Assembly: GCA_964017235.1 (NCBI GenBank)
Contig: OZ024935.1
Span: 1,736,001-1,800,000, forward strand
DNA length: 64,000 nucleotides
Origin: Sabellastarte sp. h YS-2021
Lineage: Eukaryota > Annelida > Polychaeta > Sabellida > Sabellidae
Direction of reading: 5' to 3'
Under the pieces are notes generated by a model. It did no database searches. It was not told the origin of the DNA and was given only the letters and a program-made list of their open reading frames with translations. This document shows positions 22,789-32,970 of the stretch, one piece after another; position 1 is the stretch's first letter, and the number at the start of each line of letters is the position of its first letter. The position numbers and the translations under genes were made by a program.

Positions 22789-24472
22789 GGGACAGGATTC
22801 ATAAGAGGTCTTAAATCTTAGACTAAATTTTAGCTTAGACCAGCCTTAAGTTTAAGACTTTTGTCTTAGCTGAGATCTCATCTTAAAGGTGTATATTCAG
22901 ATTTCAAAAGTGCTCTAATTTTATTTTCCCTGCAATGATAACTCTATGTAATAGTCACATGAGGGAAGAGTTTGGAGAAAAAAGCCTGTTAAGAAATAAA
23001 AAAACAGATGTTATGATTCACTTTTTCCAAAGATCAGGGCTGATAAATGGTGATGGCACTTGTGAGGTTTTGTATTTTTATCAAAGCAAAACATGACAGA
23101 AGGTATGATATCATTTTTTAAAGGACAGGAGTAGTGCATTGGAAAAGCATTGGCTTACGGGTAATATCTTTATTTTCAAAAGAAAAGAAGAAACCACAAG
23201 ATAAAAAATCTCAAAACAAGGATACAACATAGGCAACTTTTGAAGAGTGGATTAGTGTTATGACAGATCAAGGCATTTTAATGACTTGCTGCTCTGCCGG
23301 TACTTATCACCTACGAATATTATGAAAAAAAACTATGACATAGTTCAAATGCATTAATTTACAAAACACAGTTCATAAATGCGTCTCAACAGACCTGTCT
23401 AGTCTCATCTTACCTATACTGCTAAAAATTGTTTTGACTGGACTTTATACCAACATTTTTTTCAACTCATTGAAACATATTAAGTTAGCCTTGTAAAAAG
23501 ACACACACAGACAGAGATTTTTTTTACTTAATTTCTCCCCCAAGAGTGTAAAGCTAAAACAGATCATCTCCAATCATGTCTTCTCGGTACTTGTAATGTG
23601 GGTAAGAAAAATCTTTCTGCATGGAGTGTTATTTGTCATCAAATTTCGTAATCATTTCTTTTGTGTGTTACGTCATAGTGGGAGGTCACAAATGTCATGT
23701 GATACGAGGATACTGGAACAACAAAAACAAAACACATGTGCCATATGGTTTAGTTAAAGTCTTTATTTCAAGATAGGATAGAAATATAAATGGATAGTAA
23801 AACATTGTGAACATGCTGTTTATGCACAGTCCTAACATTCTGAATGAACTTTGACATTTGACCAAAATTTCTGAATATACCCTTTAAGTTGGAATTCACA
23901 AAAAGTGCTTAGTAAAATCTTAGCTGAGACAAAATTTATGCAAAAAGTCTTAACTGTTTATATCCAAATTAATAAATTTTTAGCAAAACAAATATATTTT
24001 TACCAATAAATATACCAAACGTGCTCTTCAAAATTATAAAACAGCTTTGTTACTTTTTCTTTGTAAAATTATGTAAAAATAGTAGTGTTTGTGTTTTATT
24101 GTGTGTCAGCCATTTTATAAACATCTTTTTGCCACAAAGAGGTAAAAGGTGGAAATTTTGTTGGAAATTGAGTTATGTAAATTTCTATTATAATGCACAG
24201 AAATTACTTTTATAGGAAGTATAGATGCCCATGGTATATTTTTGGCATAACAAGGGGTAAATGTAAATACATGCAATGGAATATTTCACAAATGACTTGA
24301 GTTTGCCCTGCAGTGGTCTTAAAGTTAAGACAAAACTTAAGACAAAATTTTGTCTTAGACCTTTTATGAATCCCAGTTTGTATAAGAATAAATTTTGTTT
24401 TAACTTTATGACAAAGGTTTTAACATTTAAGACTTTTATCTTAGACTTCAGACCTTTTGTGAATCCCATCCC
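22789..24472. mobile_element. TIR element (GGGA...GGATTCA) carrying a nested element, copy 1 only
   Basis: The left end GGGACAGGATTCATAAGAGG and the reverse complement of the right end GGGATGGGATTCACAAAAGG match at most positions, and the similarity continues inward through GTCT, TAA and TCTTAGA motifs. Short internal TTAAGACAAAA and TCTTAGAC motifs recur on both strands near the right end. No transposase frame is present, so it is non-autonomous. The matching site in copy 2 near 53300 is uninterrupted. I did not find a clear target-site duplication. Confidence 0.65.
22887..23883. mobile_element. TTAA-flanked non-autonomous DNA element, 997 bp
   Basis: TTAA flanks both sides (22883-22886 and 23884-23887). 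The ends are inverted repeats: AGGTGTATATTCAGATTT on the left against AGGGTATATTCAGAAATT from the right. TTAA duplications are typical of the piggyBac and Kolobok superfamilies. There is no transposase frame. It is nested in the larger TIR element at 22789-24472. Confidence 0.7.
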
Positions 24473-26415
24473 AGAAACACAAACCAGCACTTTTACACTA
24501 ATTTTGAAGTAACAGTAATAATACCTGAATCTTCATTTTTGCATATTCAAATTACAATTTCAATAAAGAAAAATTTTCCAAATTTTGTCAGCATTTAACA
24601 TTGACGCAAATATGTTGTAGTACAATACAGTCATTAAAGCCAAAATATATTTTAAAGTTTACTGAAATTAAAAGTATTTGATCAGTGAATTATGAGATAT
24701 AATTACATCCCAGTTAACCTTTTGTGCAAACACAGTTGTCTGTATGCAGCACTTATTTTGTTTTCACCAATCAATCATGACTTGTCAAATCTTTTCTAAT
24801 CCCATTATGCTGTTGTAACTGTTAATCACTGCAATATCAGAACCTAAGGTCATAAACGAATAAAAATAGTCCAAATTCTTAGAGATATAGGTTAAATGTG
24901 GCCAGTTAATTACTCCTACATGAGTACATATTGATCCAAAACAGTGTTTATAGTATAGAATACAAAAAGTAAATACGTAAACAAATGTATATCTTGACAC
25001 ATTAGTTGCTAATTTTCAATTATTCAAGGGTTTTTAATATTTAAAATGTCTGCAAGTGTTCTATTTACTGCATGAGTTTTAAGCGCAATTGGAGATGTAG
25101 ACCTCAGAGGTCATGGGGAGGTCAAAATCACAGCTAGTAATAACAGTGAGAAGAGTTTGAAGTAAAGTAAATTATATGATGAACATAAAAACACAGTTTG
25201 AGGGTTTACATTTAATGTTAGTTCAAAAGGAAATGACTAGATACAGGTCATTTGAAAATCACAGAAAAGTAATAGTTACAGTTAAAATGTTTACACTAAA
25301 TAATGCAATAGTACTAACAATACAGACTAACCTAACCCATTGGAAGCACTAGGAATGATATTTTCAATGTCACATGATATAATGCATTTACAACCACAAT
25401 GTATGAAAAGCTATCAGTTTGATCAGGCTGATATACAGAAAACAAATTTGTGATCATGTTAATTCGAAGGGAGAAGCCAGGATCAGTCTCCCCTTGTATG
25501 CCAGGGAAACTCCAGGTATATGTGGTCTAGCAATGGCACTCCCTAAATAAGGTTCAGGACCATGGGGGAGATATTGGTGTACTAAATTTATCTATGAAAA
25601 GCTTGAGTAACCAACTCAAGAGAATATCAGAAGGCCCATAATCCTAAAACCTAGCTTTAACTTGAATTAACAGTTACATCTGTGGAAAATTTAAAGCTGG
25701 TCAAAAGCTAAAATCGAGAGGAGGCGCCGTGGTCAGCCTGGTCCCACCTATTTTAAAACTCAGAGGTCTATATCAATCCAGCAGGAGAACCCCCCTGTTC
25801 TAGGACAAGTTCAAGAGGTCAGGACCCAAGAGGGTTATGGCGCTACTGGATTATGTCATTGAAGGAATTCAGGTACCACCTTGAGGGAATATCAGAAACT
25901 ACAGGATCCTAAAGTTCTGCCTGGTTCCACCTGCCTTCCACCCACTCCGAGGTTTTTATTAATTCATCAGGGGAATTCACTTGTGTTGGGATAAACACAA
26001 GGAGTGAGGACCAAAGAGGCAACTAAGTAGCTGGATTATATTCCAGACAAAACCCTTGAGTAACTAACCTAAGGAAACAGCTATTGAGGATCCTAATGCC
26101 TGTTAATCTTAGTCATGGCTTAGATCTGGTGAAGGGTTACCCTTCTTACTATTGTAAATCGTAGGTCCATTCTGCCCTAACTGAATGATATTGGGCAAGG
26201 CTAACAAACAGTGCCATAATAAAATAAGAAACAAGTGTGAGAGTGGGCTTAAGGTATCATCTCACTGAAATAGCTCGCCCTAACAGGCCATGCTAGTCAG
26301 AGTTACCAACCTTTTTGATACACATTTAATGGTTTAAGCAAATCTTACACAGGAAAGAAGACCAGTCCTTAAATGTTGGATGTTGTATCTTGGCATAGGG
26401 CTGAACCTAAAACAA
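24473..26415. other. Duplicated non-genic DNA with degenerate 200-bp repeats
   Basis: Aligns with 53310-54760 and with short stretches around 60680 in copy 2. From about 25450 to 26110 three imperfect units of roughly 200-230 bp follow each other. Each has a CCAGG/CCTGGT block, an AGGACC(A/C)A block, a CTTGAG(T/G) block and ATCAGAA or AGGATCCTAA. They could be decayed terminal repeats of the DIRS element nearby; I cannot show that. Confidence 0.45.
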
Positions 26416-26645
26416 ATAATTTATTTATTTATTTGGGGTTTTACGTCGCTTTGAACACTGTCCAGGTCATATCATGACAGGTAGTTGGAAGGGCAGAGGA
26501 AACCAGTACATACAGTTCGTTAGGGTTCTGTACTGTAAACTGTCGACCAACGGCAAGCAACTACCAGCTTTCCCACTTGAGACCGTGTGGGGATCAAACC
26601 CCGGCCTCAGAGGTGGGAGGCGAGAGTGTTACCACCGTGGCCCCT
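26416..26645 (-). mobile_element. Full-length tRNA-derived SINE, copy 1 only
   Basis: This is the longest copy of the family. Read on the minus strand it opens with GGGGCCACGGTGGTAACACT (box-A-like), then a box-B-like GGGGTTTGATCCCC, the conserved body and an AAATAAATAAATTATT tail. CCTAAAACAA flanks it at 26406-26415 and 26646-26655. Copy 2 at about 60705 has a single CCTAAAACAAGTAAG at this point, the exact empty site. Confidence 0.92.
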
Positions 26646-26655
26646 CCTAAAACAA

Positions 26656-28430
26656 GTAAGAACACAAGAGCACTCAAACAGCATATACCTTTATCCTTCC
26701 AATATTGCTTATGAGTGCAAATATAGCAAAATCTTTTAAACATTCTTCCTTGCGTCCTTATATTCCTTGCGGCATTGCCAACATTTCCTGAAAATGACAT
26801 CAAAATCATACTCACCTTTAACAACAGTGTTGTTGCAGATGATCATTTAAATTAGTGAGGAAAATGGTAAATGTTTAACAAATAAATAACGCTTTAAAGA
26901 TACTGCAAAGAGAGGGTTTTATTATTCTATAGTGGATGGTAGAAGTAAAGCTACAGAAGTTATACCATGACTTGCAGTTATGGCTAGTTGGGAGAGGTGA
27001 CCTTGACACAGCCTATGATCCATGGAATTTCTGGACATATTAAACTGTATGCATTGGTGGGCACAGAAAGCAAAGAATGATCGAGTTAACTGGTACAAGT
27101 CTGCCAGTAGGTGGAGGAATGAGGAATTATTACAATACATTTGTAAATGTAGGGGACTCCACCTGTAGTGTGATAAGGCATCCGGAATTTCAGGTATGTG
27201 TCAATTTAGGGCACTGATTTGAGGAAGACATTGCTTCGTCACTTTTAAAAAGTCTTCATATGATAATTCAGCTTTTGATTGTTTATTAATTGTCTGTGGT
27301 TATTTCAATGCATATCATAGAAATAAATTTCAAGTTTAAATTTACGGTTGAGAGCAGTAATATTATGCTTGGATCACATGGCCATTTTATAGGAGTAAGA
27401 AGTTAAGAAATTTCCCATGTTTATGTTTTTGTTGCTAATCTTGCAAACATATAAAAATGACCAAATCACTTGCTTAGCAGAAATATTAATTTATACGAGT
27501 AATGAAAATAAAGTATGCTCCTAGTTCTCCTAACAGACAGACAAAAAGACAGTCATGAAAATAACATCCCCTAGTTAAGGTAATTTAACAAGAGTAATCA
27601 GAGAGTGAACATCTTCGCCAGGGCATCTAATAGTAACAATAATAACATAATAATAATCATAAATAAATAACACATATCCAGATTTTGTGTGTCCAGATGG
27701 TGATACAGATGACTCTCATAACACAATGGGATCTAGGAAAAAAACAAAACCCATTTTAATCAAGTTCAAGCCACTAGTACTTGTGTAATCCTGCTCACAA
27801 ATAACAGACAAACAAATTGACAAACAAACAGATAAACAAATGGTCATGAAAATGATATCTTTGGCAGAAGAAAATATATATTTAAATCAAACTTACTGAT
27901 AGTCATTTTCACTGTAGTTGAGTGTGTAAATATAATGCTGTTGTAAGTTATTTGTCCATATACACATTTCTGCTGTTTGCCTTTCTGTTGCCTTGCTGTT
28001 TACAACAGCCTGTGTAAGCCCTTTTGTACAGTAGATCTTTTATAACACCGATGTTTTGTAATCTCACTTTCCCATATAATCATTAACTAGGACACCCATA
28101 ACTTTCTGGAACATCTAACACTTTTCAGTGCACACAATATTGTAGACCAAAGTCCAAGACACAAGGATTCTTTGACTTTCTGTTTATTTAAAAACAAAAA
28201 CATGAAAATTTTTTTGTCAAAAGAACCATTGATGGAGGAAACTGACAGATATTTGCCTTTACATGAAACATTGGACTATTTTGTAGGAAATGTGTTCTAT
28301 GACACTGTCTACTTGCAAGACACTATTTTTGCAACAATCAGCGGGAACAGTTACACCAGGGAAAAGGAAAATTCAGGTTGATAAGCTTTGTAGAACGGTT
28401 AAGATTTTAGCGTTGATATAAAAGATATGA
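26656..28430. other. Duplicated non-genic DNA
   Basis: Aligns with about 60710-61950 in copy 2. It holds short CAGA/CAAA-rich runs near 27535 and 27805. No coding sequence was recognised. Confidence 0.5.
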
Positions 28431-28879
28431 GAGGCATCAGATGGAACACCACCTAGAGGAAGAAAAGGCGGCCCAGAAACTGGGCCTGTAGGGAAGGCAT
28501 GGTAGGTAAGATATTCACTTACAAAACTTAAATTTAATACTTCGAGTTTTATTTTTATTGCGTTAATACATTCTATCTAACAGACTACAGCAGAATAACA
28601 ACCCAAAGGATGGAGAGGACCTTACTGGGCTGAAAACGGAATAGAAAAAATAACCCACCCACCGGTGAACTGCTTACTGGACCAGGTTGTTCCCTGTTTT
28701 TCTCTCCTCTCTGGAAGGAGGAGGATTCCCACGAAGCAAGTGAGGGAAATGGAAGACCCAGTAGAATCCTGCTATACCAGGACCAATGAGACCCAAAGGG
28801 ACTAAGAAACTAAAAACAAAAGGTGGAAAGTAAATCACCAGCTATTTACACTATAATACACATTGACTGAACCTTGTTA

Positions 28880-29850
28880 TAATGGTGAATCGGTTGAGCA
28901 GATAACACAGGACCTAAATTGTACAATTCAGCCAATCCACATCCTTAAGATAGAACTGAGTGAAAGTGCTATGTGACTTCCAATGACAAGCGGAAAGGAT
29001 CTGTTCCAATGAGACCCCCTGTGGAAGGCACATCATGAGCTTTGACCTCATGCAAGGTCAGGGACTCGTTGTCTGAGAGATGGTAGCAAAGAATGATGTT
29101 TTGCTTTTGCAGGGGGATATCGTAGCAAGAGAAATATCCTTGCTGAACCCCTTCTTGAAAATACACAAACCAGTTCCTTATTTTGTCTAAGATCCAAGGT
29201 TTTACCAATTTACAAGAGTCACACAACCTGGACCATCCTTGGCCAGTTGGTTCTTTGATAAGAAGGGAGGAGAAGGATAAAGGGAAACCATCGACCAGTC
29301 TTCCTGATGCCTGATCTTTTTATTGAGCCAGGCATGCATCTCGCACCTAGGCTTACCTGAGCCCAAGGCCTTTAGGAAAACAGTCTTAAAAGTAAGGTGC
29401 TGCAGGAAGGAGTTCCTTAAGCGCTCAAAAGAGGATTTTTTAAGTTGATGAAGGACAAAGAAAAGATTCCAACTAGGGATACCGCTACATCCTTCGGGCC
29501 TTGGGCATAAAAGCTGTCCAACAGGCGATTCAGGTTCTCATTCTTGCTGATGTTAATGGACGAATTGCCAGTCTTGTCAGTCACGGCTGATTGAGAACCA
29601 TCCATATTACTTGGCTGCAGATTTCTTATCCTGAAAAAAAATGAAGGAAGAAATCAGCTGTTAGCATTATAGAAGTCGACCTGAAGTCCACCTAGTTAGC
29701 CTTGCACATACGAACAGAAAGGGCCCTCTTTGCTTCATCAATGGCCCTGGTTGATTGTCTTTAAGGAGCCTTGCTGCTACTTTGAGGAGTTCTTGCTGCT
29801 ACTTGGTCAAAGTAGCCCTGTTCTTTGATCGACACAACCCTGAGAAGGCA
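28880..29850 (-). pseudogene. DIRS-type tyrosine recombinase, decayed (copy 1)
   Basis: DIRS elements integrate with a tyrosine recombinase. Read leftwards from 29850, frames switch but the blocks stay in order: DQVAAR near the start, STRAIDEAKRAL, then DKTGNSSINISKNENLNRLL (29560-29500), LVKPWILDKIRNW, then ILCYHLSDNESLTLHEVKAH, GVSLEQILSACHWKSH and TFTQFYLKDVDW. The nucleophile Tyr of FYLKDV is at 28950-28952. The HxxR box reads HEVKA, so its Arg is replaced by Lys. Frameshifts and stops show that it is dead. It is the last gene of the element, downstream of RT and RNase H. A rearranged counterpart lies at 62.4-62.9 kb. Confidence 0.8.
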
Positions 29851-30199
29851 TGGATATTCAGACTGGACATAGCAATGTGCAGGCTCCCGCTGAAGGGCTG
29901 ACTCAGGAAGCCACAGCAGGAACCGAGATGACAGACTCACTAGATCCTAAAACCAAGGCATATTTGGCCAATCAAAGCAATGGAAATCGCTCATTCGCAG
30001 TCATGAGCCATAATATTGTTCACTACATTGCCCAGAAGATGAATGGGTGGAAAGGCATAGACGTCCAGACCTTCACATGAAAGGCTGAGAACATCCATTG
30101 CTCAAGCTTGTGGATCGGGGACCAGAGATACACACTTGGGAAACTTACTGTTGTATCTGGTTGTAAAGGGGTCTACCTAAGGAACATGCTATTAGTGGT

Positions 30200-30600
30200 A
30201 AAGGAGACCGAAGATCCCCTGCCAAAATGATCATTCTGTCTGGATCACCTAATCGTGTCAAGACAGCTTGCTGGCAATCTCATTCAAATGACCTGAAATA
30301 TGAGCTGTCCGAATTGTGATGCTCTTGTGGTTGCACCATAAAGTGGCACAGAGGAATCCTGACTTTATACCACCCTTGTTGATGTATGAGACACAGTGGT
30401 GTTGTTCATGGCTATTAGGACAACATGACCCTGACATATAGCTTGGAACTCTTCTGGGCCAATAAAATGGCTTTCACTTCTAACATATTTATGTGTATCT
30501 TGCTTTCGGGATGTGACCATAAACCTCTTGCAGTACAATCCCCGTGGTGATCACCCTAACCTTGTTTTGAGGTGCTGGTAAATATTCAAAGAGCATGTTG
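30200..30600 (-). pseudogene. DIRS RNase H remnant (copy 1)
   Basis: On the minus strand this gives a GLWSHPESKIHINMLEVKAI block near 30520-30470, typical of DIRS-type RNase H (HINxLExKA). After some decay there is an INHQGG-like stretch (LIHQQGW) and a final ADRLSR-equivalent region near 30250. Stops and frameshifts are present. It sits between the RT remnant and the recombinase, the normal DIRS order. Confidence 0.65.
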
Positions 30601-30689
30601 CAGAGGGTGTAAGGGCTGCCCTGGGAGGACGTTTTCGTCCTGCAGCTACCAAGATAGATGATGGGGGAGAGAGACATGAATTGGAATGA

Positions 30690-31235
30690 TTTTCTTTAGT
30701 GACTCTAGAATATGCCAATTCCACTACAGATGCCACCGGTTTAAGGCACTGAGATCCAGAATCAGACACTACCTGTTGTTTGGTTTTGGAACCAAAAAGC
30801 AACGATTGTAAAACCCCAGGAGTAGGGGTTCCATACCTTTTCTGCCACCTGTGTCACTAGACGAGACTGAAGGGCCTCTTGCAAGAACGCCTGTCTGGCA
30901 GGGTTTGCTTACCCATTCTGGATTGAGGGGTCTCTGGTGAGAGGACATTTTACCTGAAAAGGGAGCATGTAACTGCTCTGTAAGATGGAAACCACCCTGT
31001 GACTTGCACCCTGCAATTACAACAGCTTGGGCAGTGTCTACATTTTCACAGTCTAATGGATATGCAAAAGAAACTCCTCTTGACACGTTTCCTAGACTTG
31101 ACACTTCCATGGCAAGAGTTTCTCTTGTAGACATGAAAGGAACAGGAGTTACAGCAGGGATTGAGGATGTAAGCTCCTTCAAAAGATTGAATCTGTGAGA
31201 TTGTTGTTTGGATACCCGCCTTAGAGGACCCATTC
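30690..31235 (-). pseudogene. DIRS reverse transcriptase N-terminal remnant (copy 1)
   Basis: The minus-strand frame from 31233 ends with EWVSKPCQTGVLARGPS and LLLGFYNRCFLVPKPNNR. The last is the DIRS RT fingers block (GFYSRLFLVPK in relatives). A second frame continues with ILDLSALNRW near 30750. The palm with the catalytic Asp residues is missing: the sequence jumps to the RNase H region. The upstream 100 residues are a gag-pol linker without recognised domains. Confidence 0.7.
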
Positions 31236-31499
31236 TCTGACTTTAACCTGAATGGGAATTCGAACCCTCCAGGTGAGGATGTTGGGACCAAAGATTGACC
31301 ACAGTGGAATTTGGTACAGTCTGGGACACAAACAGGAGCAAAACTGACAGAGACTGAATGACTAACTGTTAGCTAGCTATATATCTTTTATTTTCAGATT
31401 CACACAAGGAGGAATCGTTTTCTTTATGGGGGCCTCTGGTACAACATCAAAGTGTTTCGAACAGAGTTCTGATTGCAGAAGCGACAGGTAAACTGTATT

Positions 31500-32970
31500 T
31501 ATATTTAGCATGACCACAGGCAAAGCTGTGGAAATTACCTCTGTTCCTGCCCCTGGATGGCCTCAAAGCATCTGTGTTGCAACCAACTGACCCCAAAGCT
31601 GGGGGGTTCATTGCCTGAAGCTAGGGACTTGGTTGAGTCTTGTATCTATGAGCCTGAGGCCGCCAAGGAAAAGGGCTGGAAACGGTTCCCTTTTTTGTGC
31701 ACAAAACCACCAGAATCCAGGTTGGGCGATTCGCTTGGTTGTTTCAAATTTGTTTACATCATCTTCAGCCTGAGGAACGGTACAATCTGAGAATCAGATT
31801 AAAGACTGAAGAAGGGCATGACAAAATGCATATCAATTGTTATACCCTTGGGCTTCAAGTGATCCAGAGAATATCCCGCCACTTAAGTGTGAGATTTTCC
31901 ATTGAAGCAAATAAGGAGTCAGTTACATGTTGCATAGACTTGCACACACAGAGACATTCTTACTAAAAGCACAACTTCATACACAACTTTCTTGGCAGCC
32001 TGAAAACTGGCTTTGCAGCTGGCTTTAGCCTATTCTTTCTGTAAAATCGTGACATTCTCCTGAATCTCCTCCTATAAGTTGATCATGCATCGGTTGAAAC
32101 CTGGAGCATGGTTACAAATGTACGAGGTTTCTCTAGCAGCCTTTTTTCCCACTTGTGGGCAGTCTCCTGAGATAGTGGGTGACAGACTGGGTGAGCTGAT
32201 AACTGGACCAATAATAGGCAGACCGGCCTGGTCTAGAGACAGCTAGATTTTGGTAAGTTATGCAAATCATACCAATGTAGTTGGTTCTTGGGAGGCTTCA
32301 AGAACTGATCACCCTGGAAGCCACCTGCCTCCATGAACTGGGAAAGGTACCCAGACAAGGTAGTATGATTTAGGTCTTCAATTTTTTTGCATAACCACTC
32401 TTCTGCCGGAAAAACTACTAAAACCTTGACTACTGGCTGAGGGCTACCTCCTGCCCAGGAATTATCAAGTGTTAGCTGCAGACTCAAGGTCCGGAAGACA
32501 CTTCCACCCCATGTATGATTTTACGCCATGCACACTTTCACAGTAAGACTAGTACTCAGACTTAATCTGGTCAGGTTCCTTTGGCAGTTCAATGTTGGAA
32601 CCAATAACCATTTCCCCGTCACTCACACTATCCCTATTTTCCTGATTGGAACCGGCTGCAGAACCATCAGAAGGCACCAGAAGGAGAGGAAAACACTGGT
32701 TCCTGTTCCAAGTTAGACTCTTGATAAAGGTCTTGAAGAGGAGACTTTATTTCCAAAGCACAATGCATGTCATCCAAAACATGGTCCCAAAAGGACTGGT
32801 CAGAGACAGAAGAAGGTACAAAGAATAGAGTATTTGATACAACAAAAGTAACTGGAGATCTCTTGGCAGATACCGGTGCTTTAACTGGAGAAAAGATGGG
32901 TTCTTGTCTAGGTTTCATGGTACATAAGGATTTGACACAACCCCTTTCGGTTACGCTGTCCACCTGCGCT
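31500..32970 (-). pseudogene. DIRS gag remnant (copy 1)
   Basis: Several minus-strand frames together give DIRS-type gag blocks in order: an N-terminal acidic region from 32963, then near 32487-32233 EEWLCKKIEDLNHTTLSG, EAGGFQGDQFLKPPKNQLHW and YDLHNLP. Further left, near 32130-31900, come GKKAARETSYICNHAPGFNR and a decayed C-terminal stretch (VVYEVVLLVRMSL). Stops and frameshifts break it. It is upstream of RT on the same strand. The plus-strand ORF of 176 aa at 32767 partly overlaps it and is judged antisense. Confidence 0.7.

Larger units (their letters stand above)
9762..30950. repeat. Segmental duplication, copy 1
   Basis: Diverged but collinear matches to 43345-64000 occur along the whole stretch. 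Examples are the TGAGCAG and TGTTGGCC blocks at 9780 and 43361, the SINE remnants at 10255 and 43830, the C1q exons at 21670 and 51814, the degenerate repeats at 25450 and 54050, and the DIRS recombinase at 28.9 and 62.4 kb. The copies differ by many substitutions, small indels and element insertions, so the duplication is not recent. The left edge (about 9762) lies inside a LINE remnant. The right edge is not reached because copy 2 runs off the window. Confidence 0.85.

Noticed and set aside
29850..30080. 76-codon plus-strand ORF in the DIRS region
   Set aside because: The minus strand carries recognisable DIRS blocks on both sides; the plus-strand ORF has no likeness to any family.
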